Source: Bacillota bacterium
GTDB lineage: Bacteria; Bacillota; Clostridia; Clostridiales; Clostridiaceae
Length of the DNA: 64,000 nucleotides
Direction: 5' to 3'
Assembly (NCBI GenBank): GCA_030706015.1
Contig: JAUZPI010000001.1
Span: forward strand, 62,001-126,000
Shown: one piece after another, positions 9,483 to 16,338 of the stretch
Position numbering within the stretch: the stretch's first letter is position 1
How the letters are laid out: the number at the start of each line of letters is the position of its first letter
The notes under the pieces: model-generated
The model's database searches: none
The model's input: the letters and a program-made list of their open reading frames with translations, nothing else
What the model was told of the DNA's origin: nothing
Translations under genes and position numbers: made by a program

Positions 9483-9554
9483 TGATGATTTGTGGAAGGT
9501 TCGATTCCTTCACTGTGAAATCCACAGTTAGCTCATATGGTAGAGCAATCATTA
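9483..9554 (+). ncRNA. Circularly permuted tRNA-like domain (Y RNA/YrlA-like tRNA mimic)
   Basis: A complete tRNA fold is present in permuted order. From 5' to 3': 3' strand of the anticodon stem (ATGAT, 9485-9489); 5-base variable loop TTGTG; T arm GAAGG-TTCGATT-CCTTC (9495-9511) with the canonical T loop; acceptor 3' strand ACTGTG (9512-9517); 5-base loop AAATC; acceptor 5' strand CACAGT (9523-9528); TA at positions 8-9; D arm GCTC-ATATGGTA-GAGC (9531-9546) with the GG pair; A26; and 5' strand of the anticodon stem (ATCAT, 9548-9552), extended by one G-U and one T-A pair. There is no CCA and no room for one, so it cannot be charged. Enteric YrlA Y RNAs have a comparable tRNA-mimic module and are linked to rtcB. 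No Ro60 gene is in this window. Confidence 0.8.
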
Positions 9555-9558
9555 AAAT

Positions 9559-9571
9559 GGGGTACATCCCC
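9559..9571 (+). ncRNA. Short GGGG/CCCC hairpin 3' of the tRNA-like fold
   Basis: GGGG-TACAT-CCCC directly after the open stem of the tRNA-like domain. Weak pairing of GAAATA (9468-9473) with TATTTT (9578-9583) could enclose both elements, giving a closed Y RNA-like stem. This last pairing is speculative. Confidence 0.4.
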
Positions 9572-9588
9572 TCCAGGTATTTTTAAAA

Positions 9589-9796
9589 TGAAATATATAA
9601 TAATGCTCCGTAAATGATAATTATCTTCTATATTTAGCTCATTATTTACAGCATAATCACTGCCAGCAATCTTAAGGATACCGCTTATTTTAAATTATCC
9701 CCATTCCTAAGCTTATCAAAGATTCGGAACCGGGATAATATAATTAAGCTTAATAGAGACTCCGCAGTGATTATGTGAGCATTGTCATATGTTTTA
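9589..9796 (+). ncRNA. Structured RNA with compact three-way junction, upstream of slipin gene
   Basis: P1 pairs 9589-9608 with 9777-9796: 20 positions, one mismatch and three G-U, with an uninterrupted core AATGCTC/GAGCATT. P2 is a hairpin, GTAAATGAT (9610-9618) with ATTATTTAC (9641-9649). P3 pairs CATAATCACTGC (9652-9663) perfectly with GCAGTGATTATG (9764-9775), plus G9651-T9776. P4 (9690-9701 with 9732-9743, one mismatch) and a TTCC/GGAA helix (9704-9707 with 9726-9729) lie inside P3. Only C9609 and A9650 are unpaired at the junction, which is what a real three-way junction would look like. It ends 28 bases before the slipin ATG, so it could be a leader element or an independent RNA. I do not recognise the family. 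Confidence 0.65.
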
Positions 9797-9823
9797 AATT
9801 TGATATGATAAGAGGTATTGCTT

Positions 9824-10465
9824 ATGAATATAATTATTAATGAGAATGAGAGAGGTTATTTATATAGAAATGGAGGCTTTGAAAAGCTGCTAAATCCAGG
9901 TAAGCATTTTTATCTAGCCTTTTTAGGATATACGGTAACAAAAATAAAACTATCTAATCTAGTAGATACCGCCGGTAATGATATTAACGTACTTATGAAA
10001 GATAGAATTTTCGCTGAAAGTGTTACTCAAATAAAAGTGCCTGATAATTATATTGGACTTCCCTATATAGATGGAAGAATCAATAGTATTCTTACTAGCG
10101 GAGAATATACCTTCTGGAATATATTTAAAAAGCATAGCTTTGAACTTATTGATATTTCTAATCCAGAGGTTTCAAAGGAATTTGATACAAGACTATTTCA
10201 ATATATTCCTCAAACACTATATACAAAAATCCAAGTTTCTGAAGGAGAAACAGCCCAAGCTAATGTTATCTCAAGACGTGAGGAAGTTGCCTCTACCAGG
10301 AGTCTGCTAAACACAGCAAAGCTTATGGATGAAAATCATACTCTATATAAGCTTAAAGAACTAGAATATTTGGAAAGAATTTGTGACAAGGTAGGCAATA
10401 TTTCAATCTCTGGCGGCAACAATTTACTAAGCCAATTAAATGAGCTGTTATGCCAAAAATCCTAG
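9824..10465 (+). CDS. Slipin/SPFH-like protein, shortened
   Basis: A 213-residue protein. The N-terminus NENERGYLYRNGGFEKLLNPGKH and the C-terminal stretch SRREEVASTRSLLNTAKLMD followed by LKELEYLERI read like the slipin family encoded beside rtcB in many bacteria. The band-7 core that normally separates these parts is largely reduced; family members I know have about 300 or more residues. No clear membrane segment is seen. The ATG at 9824 follows AGAGGT at good spacing, and the TTG at 9818 is less likely. Slipins are membrane-associated scaffolds; their role with RtcB is not established. A terminator follows at 10531. Confidence 0.7.
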   Translation: MNIIINENERGYLYRNGGFEKLLNPGKHFYLAFLGYTVTKIKLSNLVDTAGNDINVLMKDRIFAESVTQIKVPDNYIGLPYIDGRINSILTSGEYTFWNIFKKHSFELIDISNPEVSKEFDTRLFQYIPQTLYTKIQVSEGETAQANVISRREEVASTRSLLNTAKLMDENHTLYKLKELEYLERICDKVGNISISGGNNLLSQLNELLCQKS

Positions 10466-10530
10466 AGATTTAAAATAAAAATACTTCATTTATTGCTCTA
10501 GTTCCAAAAAATAACATATGTAATACTACC

Positions 10531-10556
10531 AAAAACAGCTTTAAGGCTGTTTTTAT
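10531..10556 (+). terminator. Terminator after the slipin gene
   Basis: AAAAACAGC and GCTGTTTTT arms around TTTAAG, followed by a T-rich tail. It probably ends the rtcB-RNA-slipin transcript. Confidence 0.75.
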
Positions 10557-10645
10557 TTATTCTCCTTGATAAATACTGGTATATATGATAAATTATCTTA
10601 AACAGTAAATTTAGTAATAACTATGATTAATAGGGGGGATTTACG

Positions 10646-11179
10646 ATGAAGAGATTACCTAATAAACTGCTATTAGTATGTTCTATTTTATTACTATTTA
10701 CTCTTATAGGCTGCAGTGAAAAAACTCCATCTAATACTGTAGTAAATTCTCAGCTTCCAGAAAAGAAACCCTCAGATTTTAATTTCGTGCTAAATTACGG
10801 AGTTAATGCCAAAAATCAGTTGGATACTATAAAAGGAACTTATACAAAAGACTTGGTAGCTGCGCCGTCCGTAACAACTCCTTTAAAATTATCAGAGAAA
10901 GAAATGAATGAGATATATTCTAGAATGAAAGATATTAACATTATAAGTTACCCTGAGAACTTTTATCCTAAGAGCAATATGTTTAAAACTCCTTATGACA
11001 CATACTCTATAAAGATAATAGCCAACGGAAAAGAAAAGACTATTAACTGGAAGGATGAAAGTGTATCAGACAGTAAAGAGGCTGTTCAATTAAGAGGTTT
11101 ATTTATAAAAATCCATTCAATAGTTTCTGAAAAAGAAGAGTATAAGAAATTACCTAGACAAACTGGCGGCTATGATTAA
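10646..11179 (+). CDS. Lipoprotein of unknown function
   Basis: A 177-residue lipoprotein. A short basic N-terminus, a hydrophobic stretch and the lipobox LIGC (Cys near residue 23) show signal peptidase II processing and lipid anchoring outside the membrane. A Ser/Thr/Pro linker follows, then a domain of about 130 residues (FNFVLNYGVNAKNQLDTIKG; MNEIYSRMKDINIISYPENF) that I do not recognise. AGGGGGGA precedes the ATG. It is a single-gene unit between two terminators. Confidence 0.8.
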   Translation: MKRLPNKLLLVCSILLLFTLIGCSEKTPSNTVVNSQLPEKKPSDFNFVLNYGVNAKNQLDTIKGTYTKDLVAAPSVTTPLKLSEKEMNEIYSRMKDINIISYPENFYPKSNMFKTPYDTYSIKIIANGKEKTINWKDESVSDSKEAVQLRGLFIKIHSIVSEKEEYKKLPRQTGGYD

Positions 11180-11190
11180 TATGAAATATA

Positions 11191-11234
11191 AAAGTGCTGT
11201 TCTTAGCATTAAAAAACGCTAAGAACAGCACTTT
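11191..11234. terminator. Perfect 17-bp hairpin, left of the ABC/bacteriocin-like module
   Basis: Arms of 17 bases, AAAGTGCTGTTCTTAGC and its exact complement, around ATTAAAAAAC. It lies between convergent genes. Its core is nearly identical, in the same orientation, to the hairpin at 15396-15442. Confidence 0.7.
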
Positions 11235-11422
11235 GGGCTTTAACTGTAACTAAACTTTCTTATGTAAACTCCCCTTTACTTTTTCTTCCTTTTATAATGC
11301 CGTATATAGTTGTCGAAATCTTAAATCTGAACTATAATCGTATTCTTGTTCTTAATGGACAGCCTCTTTACTTAAAATCAATATCTATATTTGTTCAAAA
11401 CATTATGAGTATCATTATAAAT

Positions 11423-12094
11423 TTACAAATCAAGAATGCCGTCTTTTATATTTACTATTCTTGAGCAATAACTTGCAACCTTATCATCATGTGTAACAAT
11501 AATAACGGTTTTATTATATTCTTTATTCAAATTCTTAAGTATGGTCATAATATTTTTGCCATTACTCTGATCAAGAGCACCCGTTGGTTCATCAGCCAAT
11601 ATTATGCTGCTTTCCTGAGCTAAAGCCCTTGCAATAGCCACCCTCTGCTGCTGACCACCCGATAAATCCTTTACTTTTCTATTATATAATTCTTTAATCT
11701 CTAATCTTTCTAGGTATTGTAAAGCTAGTTCCTTTTTTTGTCTAGCTGATACTTTTCTAAAGTTTAAGGGCATAATAACATTATCTATAGCGGAAAAATC
11801 TTTTAATAAGGCAAAGTTCTGAAATATAAAAGATAATTTTTTATTTCGTATCTCGGATAGAGTATTAAAATTTAATCTGCTAACTTCTTGTCCTTCTAAT
11901 AAGTATCTTCCCTCCGTTGGAGTGTCAATACACCCTATTATATTAAGTAAAGTACTTTTGCCACCACCTGATGGACCCATAATAGCTACCATTTCTCCTT
12001 GCTCAATGTTTAAATCTATTCCTTTTAAAGCCTGAACCATAGATAAATCTTTGCCATAGTTCTTCTTTATACCAACTAATTCAATAATACTCAT
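11423..12094 (-). CDS. ABC transporter ATP-binding protein
   Basis: A 223-residue ATPase of the MacB/LolD type. Walker A GPSGGGKSTLL lies near residue 40, the Q-loop is in FQNFALL, the signature is LSGGQQQRVAIARAL near 145, and Walker B IILADEPTGALD follows. It powers the two FtsX-type permeases encoded just upstream; its ATG overlaps the end of the adjacent permease gene by 4 bases, with AGGAGG before it. With the secreted protein at 14522 the set looks like an export or self-immunity system for a small secreted product. Confidence 0.9.
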   Translation of the reverse strand: MSIIELVGIKKNYGKDLSMVQALKGIDLNIEQGEMVAIMGPSGGGKSTLLNIIGCIDTPTEGRYLLEGQEVSRLNFNTLSEIRNKKLSFIFQNFALLKDFSAIDNVIMPLNFRKVSARQKKELALQYLERLEIKELYNRKVKDLSGGQQQRVAIARALAQESSIILADEPTGALDQSNGKNIMTILKNLNKEYNKTVIIVTHDDKVASYCSRIVNIKDGILDL

Positions 12095-13341
12095 TCTCTG
12101 AAACCTCCTATTAGATTTCTTGGATTTAGTTTTATAATTTTATAACATGGTATAATTAAGGATATTGCACAAATTATTAATGATGCAATAAATGCAGCAC
12201 CCATATTTTTCACACTATAGTCAGTAAGAAAAATTAAGAATACTTCTTTTCCGAAATGCATGTACAAAGGAATACAAATTAAATATCCAATTAAATTAAC
12301 CATTACCGCTTCAAAGCATAAAATAAAAATTATATTTTTACTCCTTGCGCCAAGAGCATAAAGTACACCAATATCTCTCTTTCTAGTATTAATTGAATAA
12401 AGCAGTGATAAGCATAATGCACCAAATGACAAAATTGTCAAAATTGTTGTTCTGAAAATTTCAAACTTTAATTGACCTCCAACCATATTCATAAAATTAT
12501 TATAAACATCATAAAAATTTGTAGTACTAAATGTAGACCCTAATGCATTTAGTTCACTTGTAATCTGATCTGAGGCAGCCTTATAATCAATTTTTTTATC
12601 ATTAAACTGTATTGAGAAATGACCTAGCACGTTAAACGCTGTGCTTGCATCAGCTGATAATAGTTCATTCCTATCTAGAGGGAGGATAAAACTACCTTCA
12701 AGAGATCTTGAATTGTATACTGAATCAGCATTTGATAAAATTAAAACATTTTCTTTTAAAAATCCTACTACCTTTAGTTTTGTCTTTTTATCTTTACTTG
12801 TTAGTACTTGCCCAACTTTATAATCTTTGCTGAAACTTTTACCCATTATAATCGGAGTGTAATCAGTATTTTTATGAAAATCACTATCCTGCAAACCTGG
12901 TCCACTTACATATTTCTTTATTATATCATAGTATATATGGTCAATCTCTATGGCAGGTATACCTTGAGGAACATCTCCAGATTGATATTTTGAATAATAT
13001 TTTGAATAGTCAATATTTAAATCATCGCCATTATAATCACTATGCTGAACATAAAATCTATAATTTTCAACATTGCTGTTATGATCTAGATAATCAAGAA
13101 ACTTAAATAGTATTTTAGTAGTATTTTCAATGTTACCTATTTGGCCCGATTTACTATCGACTAGGCGAAATCCATCATGGACAGGGTAATACTTATTATA
13201 ATCTTCAATATAATTTTGCTTAAATAGCATAAATGAGAAAAAATTCATTAAAAAGTATATATATAGTATAGTTTGTAGTAAGAGCAGAAAAACGTATTTT
13301 TTTTTGTTGTACATATATTTAACTAAAAATGTAAATTTCAT
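12091..13341 (-). CDS. ABC transporter permease, FtsX type
   Basis: A 416-residue permease. There is one transmembrane helix near residues 15-35, a large extracytoplasmic domain (about 40-290), and three C-terminal helices. The FtsX-like segment TRKRDIGVLYALGARSKNII lies between the second and third helix. The ATG at 13341 is chosen because AGGGAGG precedes it; the 11 codons upstream have no site. It pairs with the permease at 13358 and the ATPase at 11423. Confidence 0.85.
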   Translation of the reverse strand: MKFTFLVKYMYNKKKYVFLLLLQTILYIYFLMNFFSFMLFKQNYIEDYNKYYPVHDGFRLVDSKSGQIGNIENTTKILFKFLDYLDHNSNVENYRFYVQHSDYNGDDLNIDYSKYYSKYQSGDVPQGIPAIEIDHIYYDIIKKYVSGPGLQDSDFHKNTDYTPIIMGKSFSKDYKVGQVLTSKDKKTKLKVVGFLKENVLILSNADSVYNSRSLEGSFILPLDRNELLSADASTAFNVLGHFSIQFNDKKIDYKAASDQITSELNALGSTFSTTNFYDVYNNFMNMVGGQLKFEIFRTTILTILSFGALCLSLLYSINTRKRDIGVLYALGARSKNIIFILCFEAVMVNLIGYLICIPLYMHFGKEVFLIFLTDYSVKNMGAAFIASLIICAISLIIPCYKIIKLNPRNLIGGFRE

Positions 13342-13357
13342 AAATACCTCCCTGACA

Positions 13358-14461
13358 TCATTTAATATCCTCAATAATATTAAATTTAAGAATGTTCCTA
13401 TAAACCCATAATATATTTAAGCATGTTGCAATAAGTGCAAAAATTCCTGCCCATAAAACATTAACAGCATTAAAGTAAACTTTTTCACTAAACATCTCAT
13501 TTAAAATACTTAATGTGGCAATGTGCAAGCCAAAAGCAATTATGGTTGAAGTAATTGTAATAAATGATATTTCAAAGGAAAGCATTTTTATAATATTAAA
13601 ATTACTAGCACCTAGTATTCGCTTAATAGCAAAATTTCTTTTTAAATCCACGCCCCAGAAGGTGGAAAATGTAATCAAGCTTACTAATGCTAATACTACA
13701 GTAAATATAAACGATAGATATCTTGATTTATCATCCTCAAAGGTCTTTTTTATTGGATCACCACCAGATTGTTGTTGTATATCTATAGATAGCAGGCCTT
13801 CTTTCTTTAATTTTTCTTTGAGCCTAGCAAAGTATTCGTTGTTATTTAGCATGTTATTTGGAAATGTTAATTGAATTGAACTACTCTCTTGTGATAATAA
13901 ATCCTTTGGCAAGGCTTTAAATGGCACTAATATTTGTATATTCCAATAACTACTAGAGTATCTCCCTATTATACCAATTACTCTATATTTCATTCCATAA
14001 ATATCAATATATTTATTTCCTTCTTCATTATATGTCTGGTTTAGAATACCATATCCAATCATAGCCACATTGTTATCTGAAAGCATCTCTGATTTACTAA
14101 AATATCTTCCACTGTACAATGGGAATATACTGTTAAGATTATTATAATTATAAACCCCAGATAACATATTAACTTTATCTTTTTCTTTAGTATCAATAAA
14201 ATATAATGGCGATAAAAAACTATTATTTTTATCTTTACTATCTAGGTTACTTAAAATGGTATTAAAACTTTTTTTACTACTGAAGTCGAACTTTGCATTG
14301 AAATTACTTTTCTTATATACACTAGGATCATTTTTCATCTGAAAATTTATATCAAAAAAGCTGATGCCAATGGAAAGACAATAGACAGCAATAATTGTTC
14401 CTACTGAAATGAATAGTGTATTTAAAGGCCTTTGAAGTATCTCTTTTATATATACTCTCAA
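13358..14461 (-). CDS. ABC transporter permease, FtsX type, with TTG start
   Basis: A 367-residue permease. One N-terminal helix (residues about 12-35) is followed by an extracytoplasmic domain (about 45-240). Three C-terminal helices follow, with the FtsX-like motif DLKRNFAIKRILGASNFNII between them. The start is TTG at 14461 with GGGGGG ten bases upstream. It follows the secreted-protein gene across a hairpin at 14490 that may let the small protein be made in excess over the transporter. Confidence 0.85.
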   Translation of the reverse strand: MRVYIKEILQRPLNTLFISVGTIIAVYCLSIGISFFDINFQMKNDPSVYKKSNFNAKFDFSSKKSFNTILSNLDSKDKNNSFLSPLYFIDTKEKDKVNMLSGVYNYNNLNSIFPLYSGRYFSKSEMLSDNNVAMIGYGILNQTYNEEGNKYIDIYGMKYRVIGIIGRYSSSYWNIQILVPFKALPKDLLSQESSSIQLTFPNNMLNNNEYFARLKEKLKKEGLLSIDIQQQSGGDPIKKTFEDDKSRYLSFIFTVVLALVSLITFSTFWGVDLKRNFAIKRILGASNFNIIKMLSFEISFITITSTIIAFGLHIATLSILNEMFSEKVYFNAVNVLWAGIFALIATCLNILWVYRNILKFNIIEDIK

Positions 14462-14489
14462 TTGTTATATTCCCCCCAGTATTAAAATT

Positions 14490-14515
14490 AGCAGACCCGA
14501 ATTTACAGGTCTGCT
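14490..14515 (-). terminator. Hairpin between secreted-protein gene and transporter genes
   Basis: AGCAGACC and GGTCTGCT pair around a 10-base loop. On the minus strand only a short AATTTTAA tail follows, so partial termination or mRNA end protection is more likely than a full stop. Confidence 0.55.
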
Positions 14516-14521
14516 TATTTT

Positions 14522-14899
14522 TTAATTTATAGTTGCTAGTTGATAATAGTGATTTCCTGCAGACCCATAAACATATTCTTGTCCAGTGTCTGCTCTTGAA
14601 GGAGTTCCAGTAGCTACTCCATAACTTTCAGTCATTGAACTAGTTATTCTATAACCATTTGAATCAATAGCTTCTAGGTAAGCATATGGTCTATTGCTTG
14701 TATTTGCATACGAAGAACTTCTTGCTTCGATAACAGTGATAGATTGTCCCTGATGTCCGGATAAACTATTCAAATAACCTGCAAAAGTATCGTAAGGAGT
14801 ATACCATCTTCCAGATACAGAAGATGCAAGAGCTGTTACACTACTTAAAACTATTGTTGAAGCAACAACAGCTGAACATAATATTTTTTTTGCTTTCAT
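14522..14899 (-). CDS. Small secreted protein, bacteriocin-like by context
   Basis: A 125-residue protein. The signal peptide is clear: KAKK, then a hydrophobic core CSAVVASTIVLSSVTA, then ALA before the likely cleavage site near residue 26. The mature part, about 100 residues, has no cysteine and is rich in Ser, Tyr, Gly and Thr (SGRWYTPYDTFAGYL; YGSAGNHYYQLATIN). I do not recognise the family; the opening SGRWY is only loosely like lactococcin 972. ATG at 14899 follows TGGAG. The three ABC genes behind it suggest a secreted toxin or bacteriocin with its transporter, but this is inferred from context alone. Confidence 0.65.
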   Translation of the reverse strand: MKAKKILCSAVVASTIVLSSVTALASSVSGRWYTPYDTFAGYLNSLSGHQGQSITVIEARSSSYANTSNRPYAYLEAIDSNGYRITSSMTESYGVATGTPSRADTGQEYVYGSAGNHYYQLATIN

Positions 14900-15009
14900 T
14901 TCATAATCTCCAGTAATTAACTTCAATTTACATTTTTACAAATAATCTTATGTATAGAGCTCATTATGCAAAGTTACAGCAAAAATGTTAATATGTGTTG
15001 CAATATAGT

Positions 15010-15028
15010 TTGTACAAGCTTGTAACAA
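15010..15028. promoter_or_regulatory. Near-perfect 19-bp palindrome upstream of the secreted-protein gene
   Basis: TTGTACAAGCTTGTAACAA differs from its reverse complement at one symmetric pair of positions. It lies about 110 bases upstream of the ATG at 14899, next to AT-rich sequence with TATAAT on the minus strand. It could be an operator. Confidence 0.4.
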
Positions 15029-15214
15029 TATTATAAAGGGTAATTCTATTATATTTTGTCATTTTTTGGCGTACATTACATTTTTTATTTCAACAATTCC
15101 TTGCATGTACCTTAAATACACCAAATCCATAAGTAAGTATATAAAATCATTTGTGTTTCACACTAATTTTTCAATTCTACAAAGCTTATAAATTTAAAGA
15201 GGGTTCTTGTTTAA

Positions 15215-15334
15215 GTGTTTCTTGACAAATCAATATTAATAGTCTCTACAATATCTACATTTATACTTGCGTGTAGTAATGTTAGTGATCCGTTTAATTC
15301 ACTGCCTCTTAGAAGGAAATTGCCAGATTTCTAA
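15215..15334 (+). pseudogene. Possible lipoprotein gene relic
   Basis: A 39-codon open run from GTG encodes a hydrophobic segment ending in the lipobox-like FILACSN, followed by only about 20 residues before a stop. AGAGGG lies upstream at long spacing. It looks like the first part of a lost lipoprotein gene. Chance is possible at this length. Confidence 0.3.
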
Positions 15335-15395
15335 TTTATACCCAAATATAGGAAATCACCTAAGCCAACTGTTGTCTACGATTAACCTATCATTT

Positions 15396-15442
15396 AAAAA
15401 GAGCTGTTCTTAGCATAAAAAACGCTAAGAACAACTCTTTTT
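15396..15442. terminator. Hairpin right of the ABC/bacteriocin-like module
   Basis: AAAAAGAG(C)TGTTCTTAGC pairs with GCTAAGAACAACTCTTTTT around ATAAAAAAC. T-runs on both strands suit a bidirectional terminator. It shares its core and orientation with the hairpin at 11191-11234. Confidence 0.7.
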
Positions 15443-15550
15443 GTTTAATCAAATATTAAACTTTTCCCACTGAGGCTAAATAAACTACAAATTCTTCTTT
15501 ACAGTCAAATCTTAAGAATCTATCCGATGCCTCCTATCTATAGAAAGTAA

Positions 15551-16123
15551 TTATCTAAATACATCTGATAAATCAATAGTTAAATCCTCAAATATTCCCA
15601 CTTTAATTTTGTCATTTTCATTGTAAACACATGGAGCATCATAACTGCCTGTTTCAAGAATTTTGTATACAAATGCAGTTTTGTTTGAAGGATTAACTAT
15701 CCAATATTCCTTTACTCCATAACTTCCATATAGATATAGTTTCTTTACATAGTCGAGGGATACGGAGGATGGGGACACAATTTCAATTATAAAATCCGGA
15801 ACTCCCTTAACACCTTTATCATCTAATTTGCTATCATCACATACCACAGTAATATCCGGCTGAACCACATTAATTATTTCTTCGTCATTTTCACTTTTTT
15901 TGCACAATCTAACATCGAAGGATGCAGCATAAATCTTACAACTCTTACCCTTTAAATAAGTATAAATTTCATTAATCAACCTCATAGAAATCTCCTGATG
16001 AATTCTTGAAGGTGCTGGACTCATCGCGTAAGGTACACCATCTATTATTTCAAAGGACTCTTCCTTTGGACAGGCTAAATAATCCTTATATGAATATTTA
16101 TCACTTTTTATTGGCAATGCCAT
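15551..16123 (-). CDS. Uma2 family protein (DUF820, restriction-endonuclease-like fold)
   Basis: A 190-residue Uma2/DUF820 protein. The PD-(D/E)xK-like core is visible: EIIDGVPYAMSPAPSRIHQE, then VVQPDITVVCDDSKL, then DFIIEIVSPS, then KEYWIVNP. These carry the Glu-Asp-Glu-x-Lys pattern of the family. AAGGAGG precedes the ATG. The family is widespread in Firmicutes and cyanobacteria and often multicopy; its biological role is unknown. A second member is at 31317. Confidence 0.85.
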   Translation of the reverse strand: MALPIKSDKYSYKDYLACPKEESFEIIDGVPYAMSPAPSRIHQEISMRLINEIYTYLKGKSCKIYAASFDVRLCKKSENDEEIINVVQPDITVVCDDSKLDDKGVKGVPDFIIEIVSPSSVSLDYVKKLYLYGSYGVKEYWIVNPSNKTAFVYKILETGSYDAPCVYNENDKIKVGIFEDLTIDLSDVFR

Positions 16124-16198
16124 GTTGTATCCTCCTTGATAAATTAATCTACATATATTATAACCATTTATGAGCCTGCTGTGTCAATCCTTCCAAAT

Positions 16199-16324
16199 TT
16201 AAAGCTTTTCAGCCACAATAAAAATCATATTATGGTCATGCTGTCTGCCACTGTGGTTTTCAAATTCTTTAATCTCTTCCATAGATGAAACTCTCAAATA
16301 TTTACCATCTTGTTGACTATTCAT
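16199..16324 (-). CDS. Small ORF, 41 residues, unknown
   Basis: ATG at 16324 follows GGGGGG with six-base spacing, a strong site. The product has 41 residues, is rich in His and charged residues (SMEEIKEFENHSGRQHDHN), and ends MIFIVAEKL. No known family is recognised. It sits 14 bases after the end of the decayed leuC on the same strand, so it may be a genuine small protein or a relic. Confidence 0.45.
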   Translation of the reverse strand: MNSQQDGKYLRVSSMEEIKEFENHSGRQHDHNMIFIVAEKL

Positions 16325-16338
16325 ATGCATCCCCCCGA

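Larger units (their letters stand above)
14930..15550. other. Long intergenic stretch with relic coding sequence
   Basis: No intact gene was seen. The stretch holds the palindrome at 15010, a lipoprotein-like relic at 15215, and the hairpin at 15396. Antisense to about 15460-15530 lies an open run without a start codon, ending in DRFLRFDCKEEFVVYLASV, that may be another relic. Confidence 0.4.

Noticed and set aside
9483..9554. Ordinary tRNA gene
   Set aside because: T arm precedes D arm and the acceptor stem is closed by five bases with no CCA or free ends, so it cannot be a normal or chargeable tRNA.
9721..9734. T-loop-like GATTCGGAACC on the plus strand, GGTTCCGAATC on the minus strand
   Set aside because: The loop has one base too many and no other tRNA arms fit around it; it belongs to the helix inside P3 of the structured RNA.
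10071..10310. Overlapping 79-codon plus-strand frame inside the slipin gene
   Set aside because: Lies wholly in another frame of a conserved gene without a ribosome-binding site.
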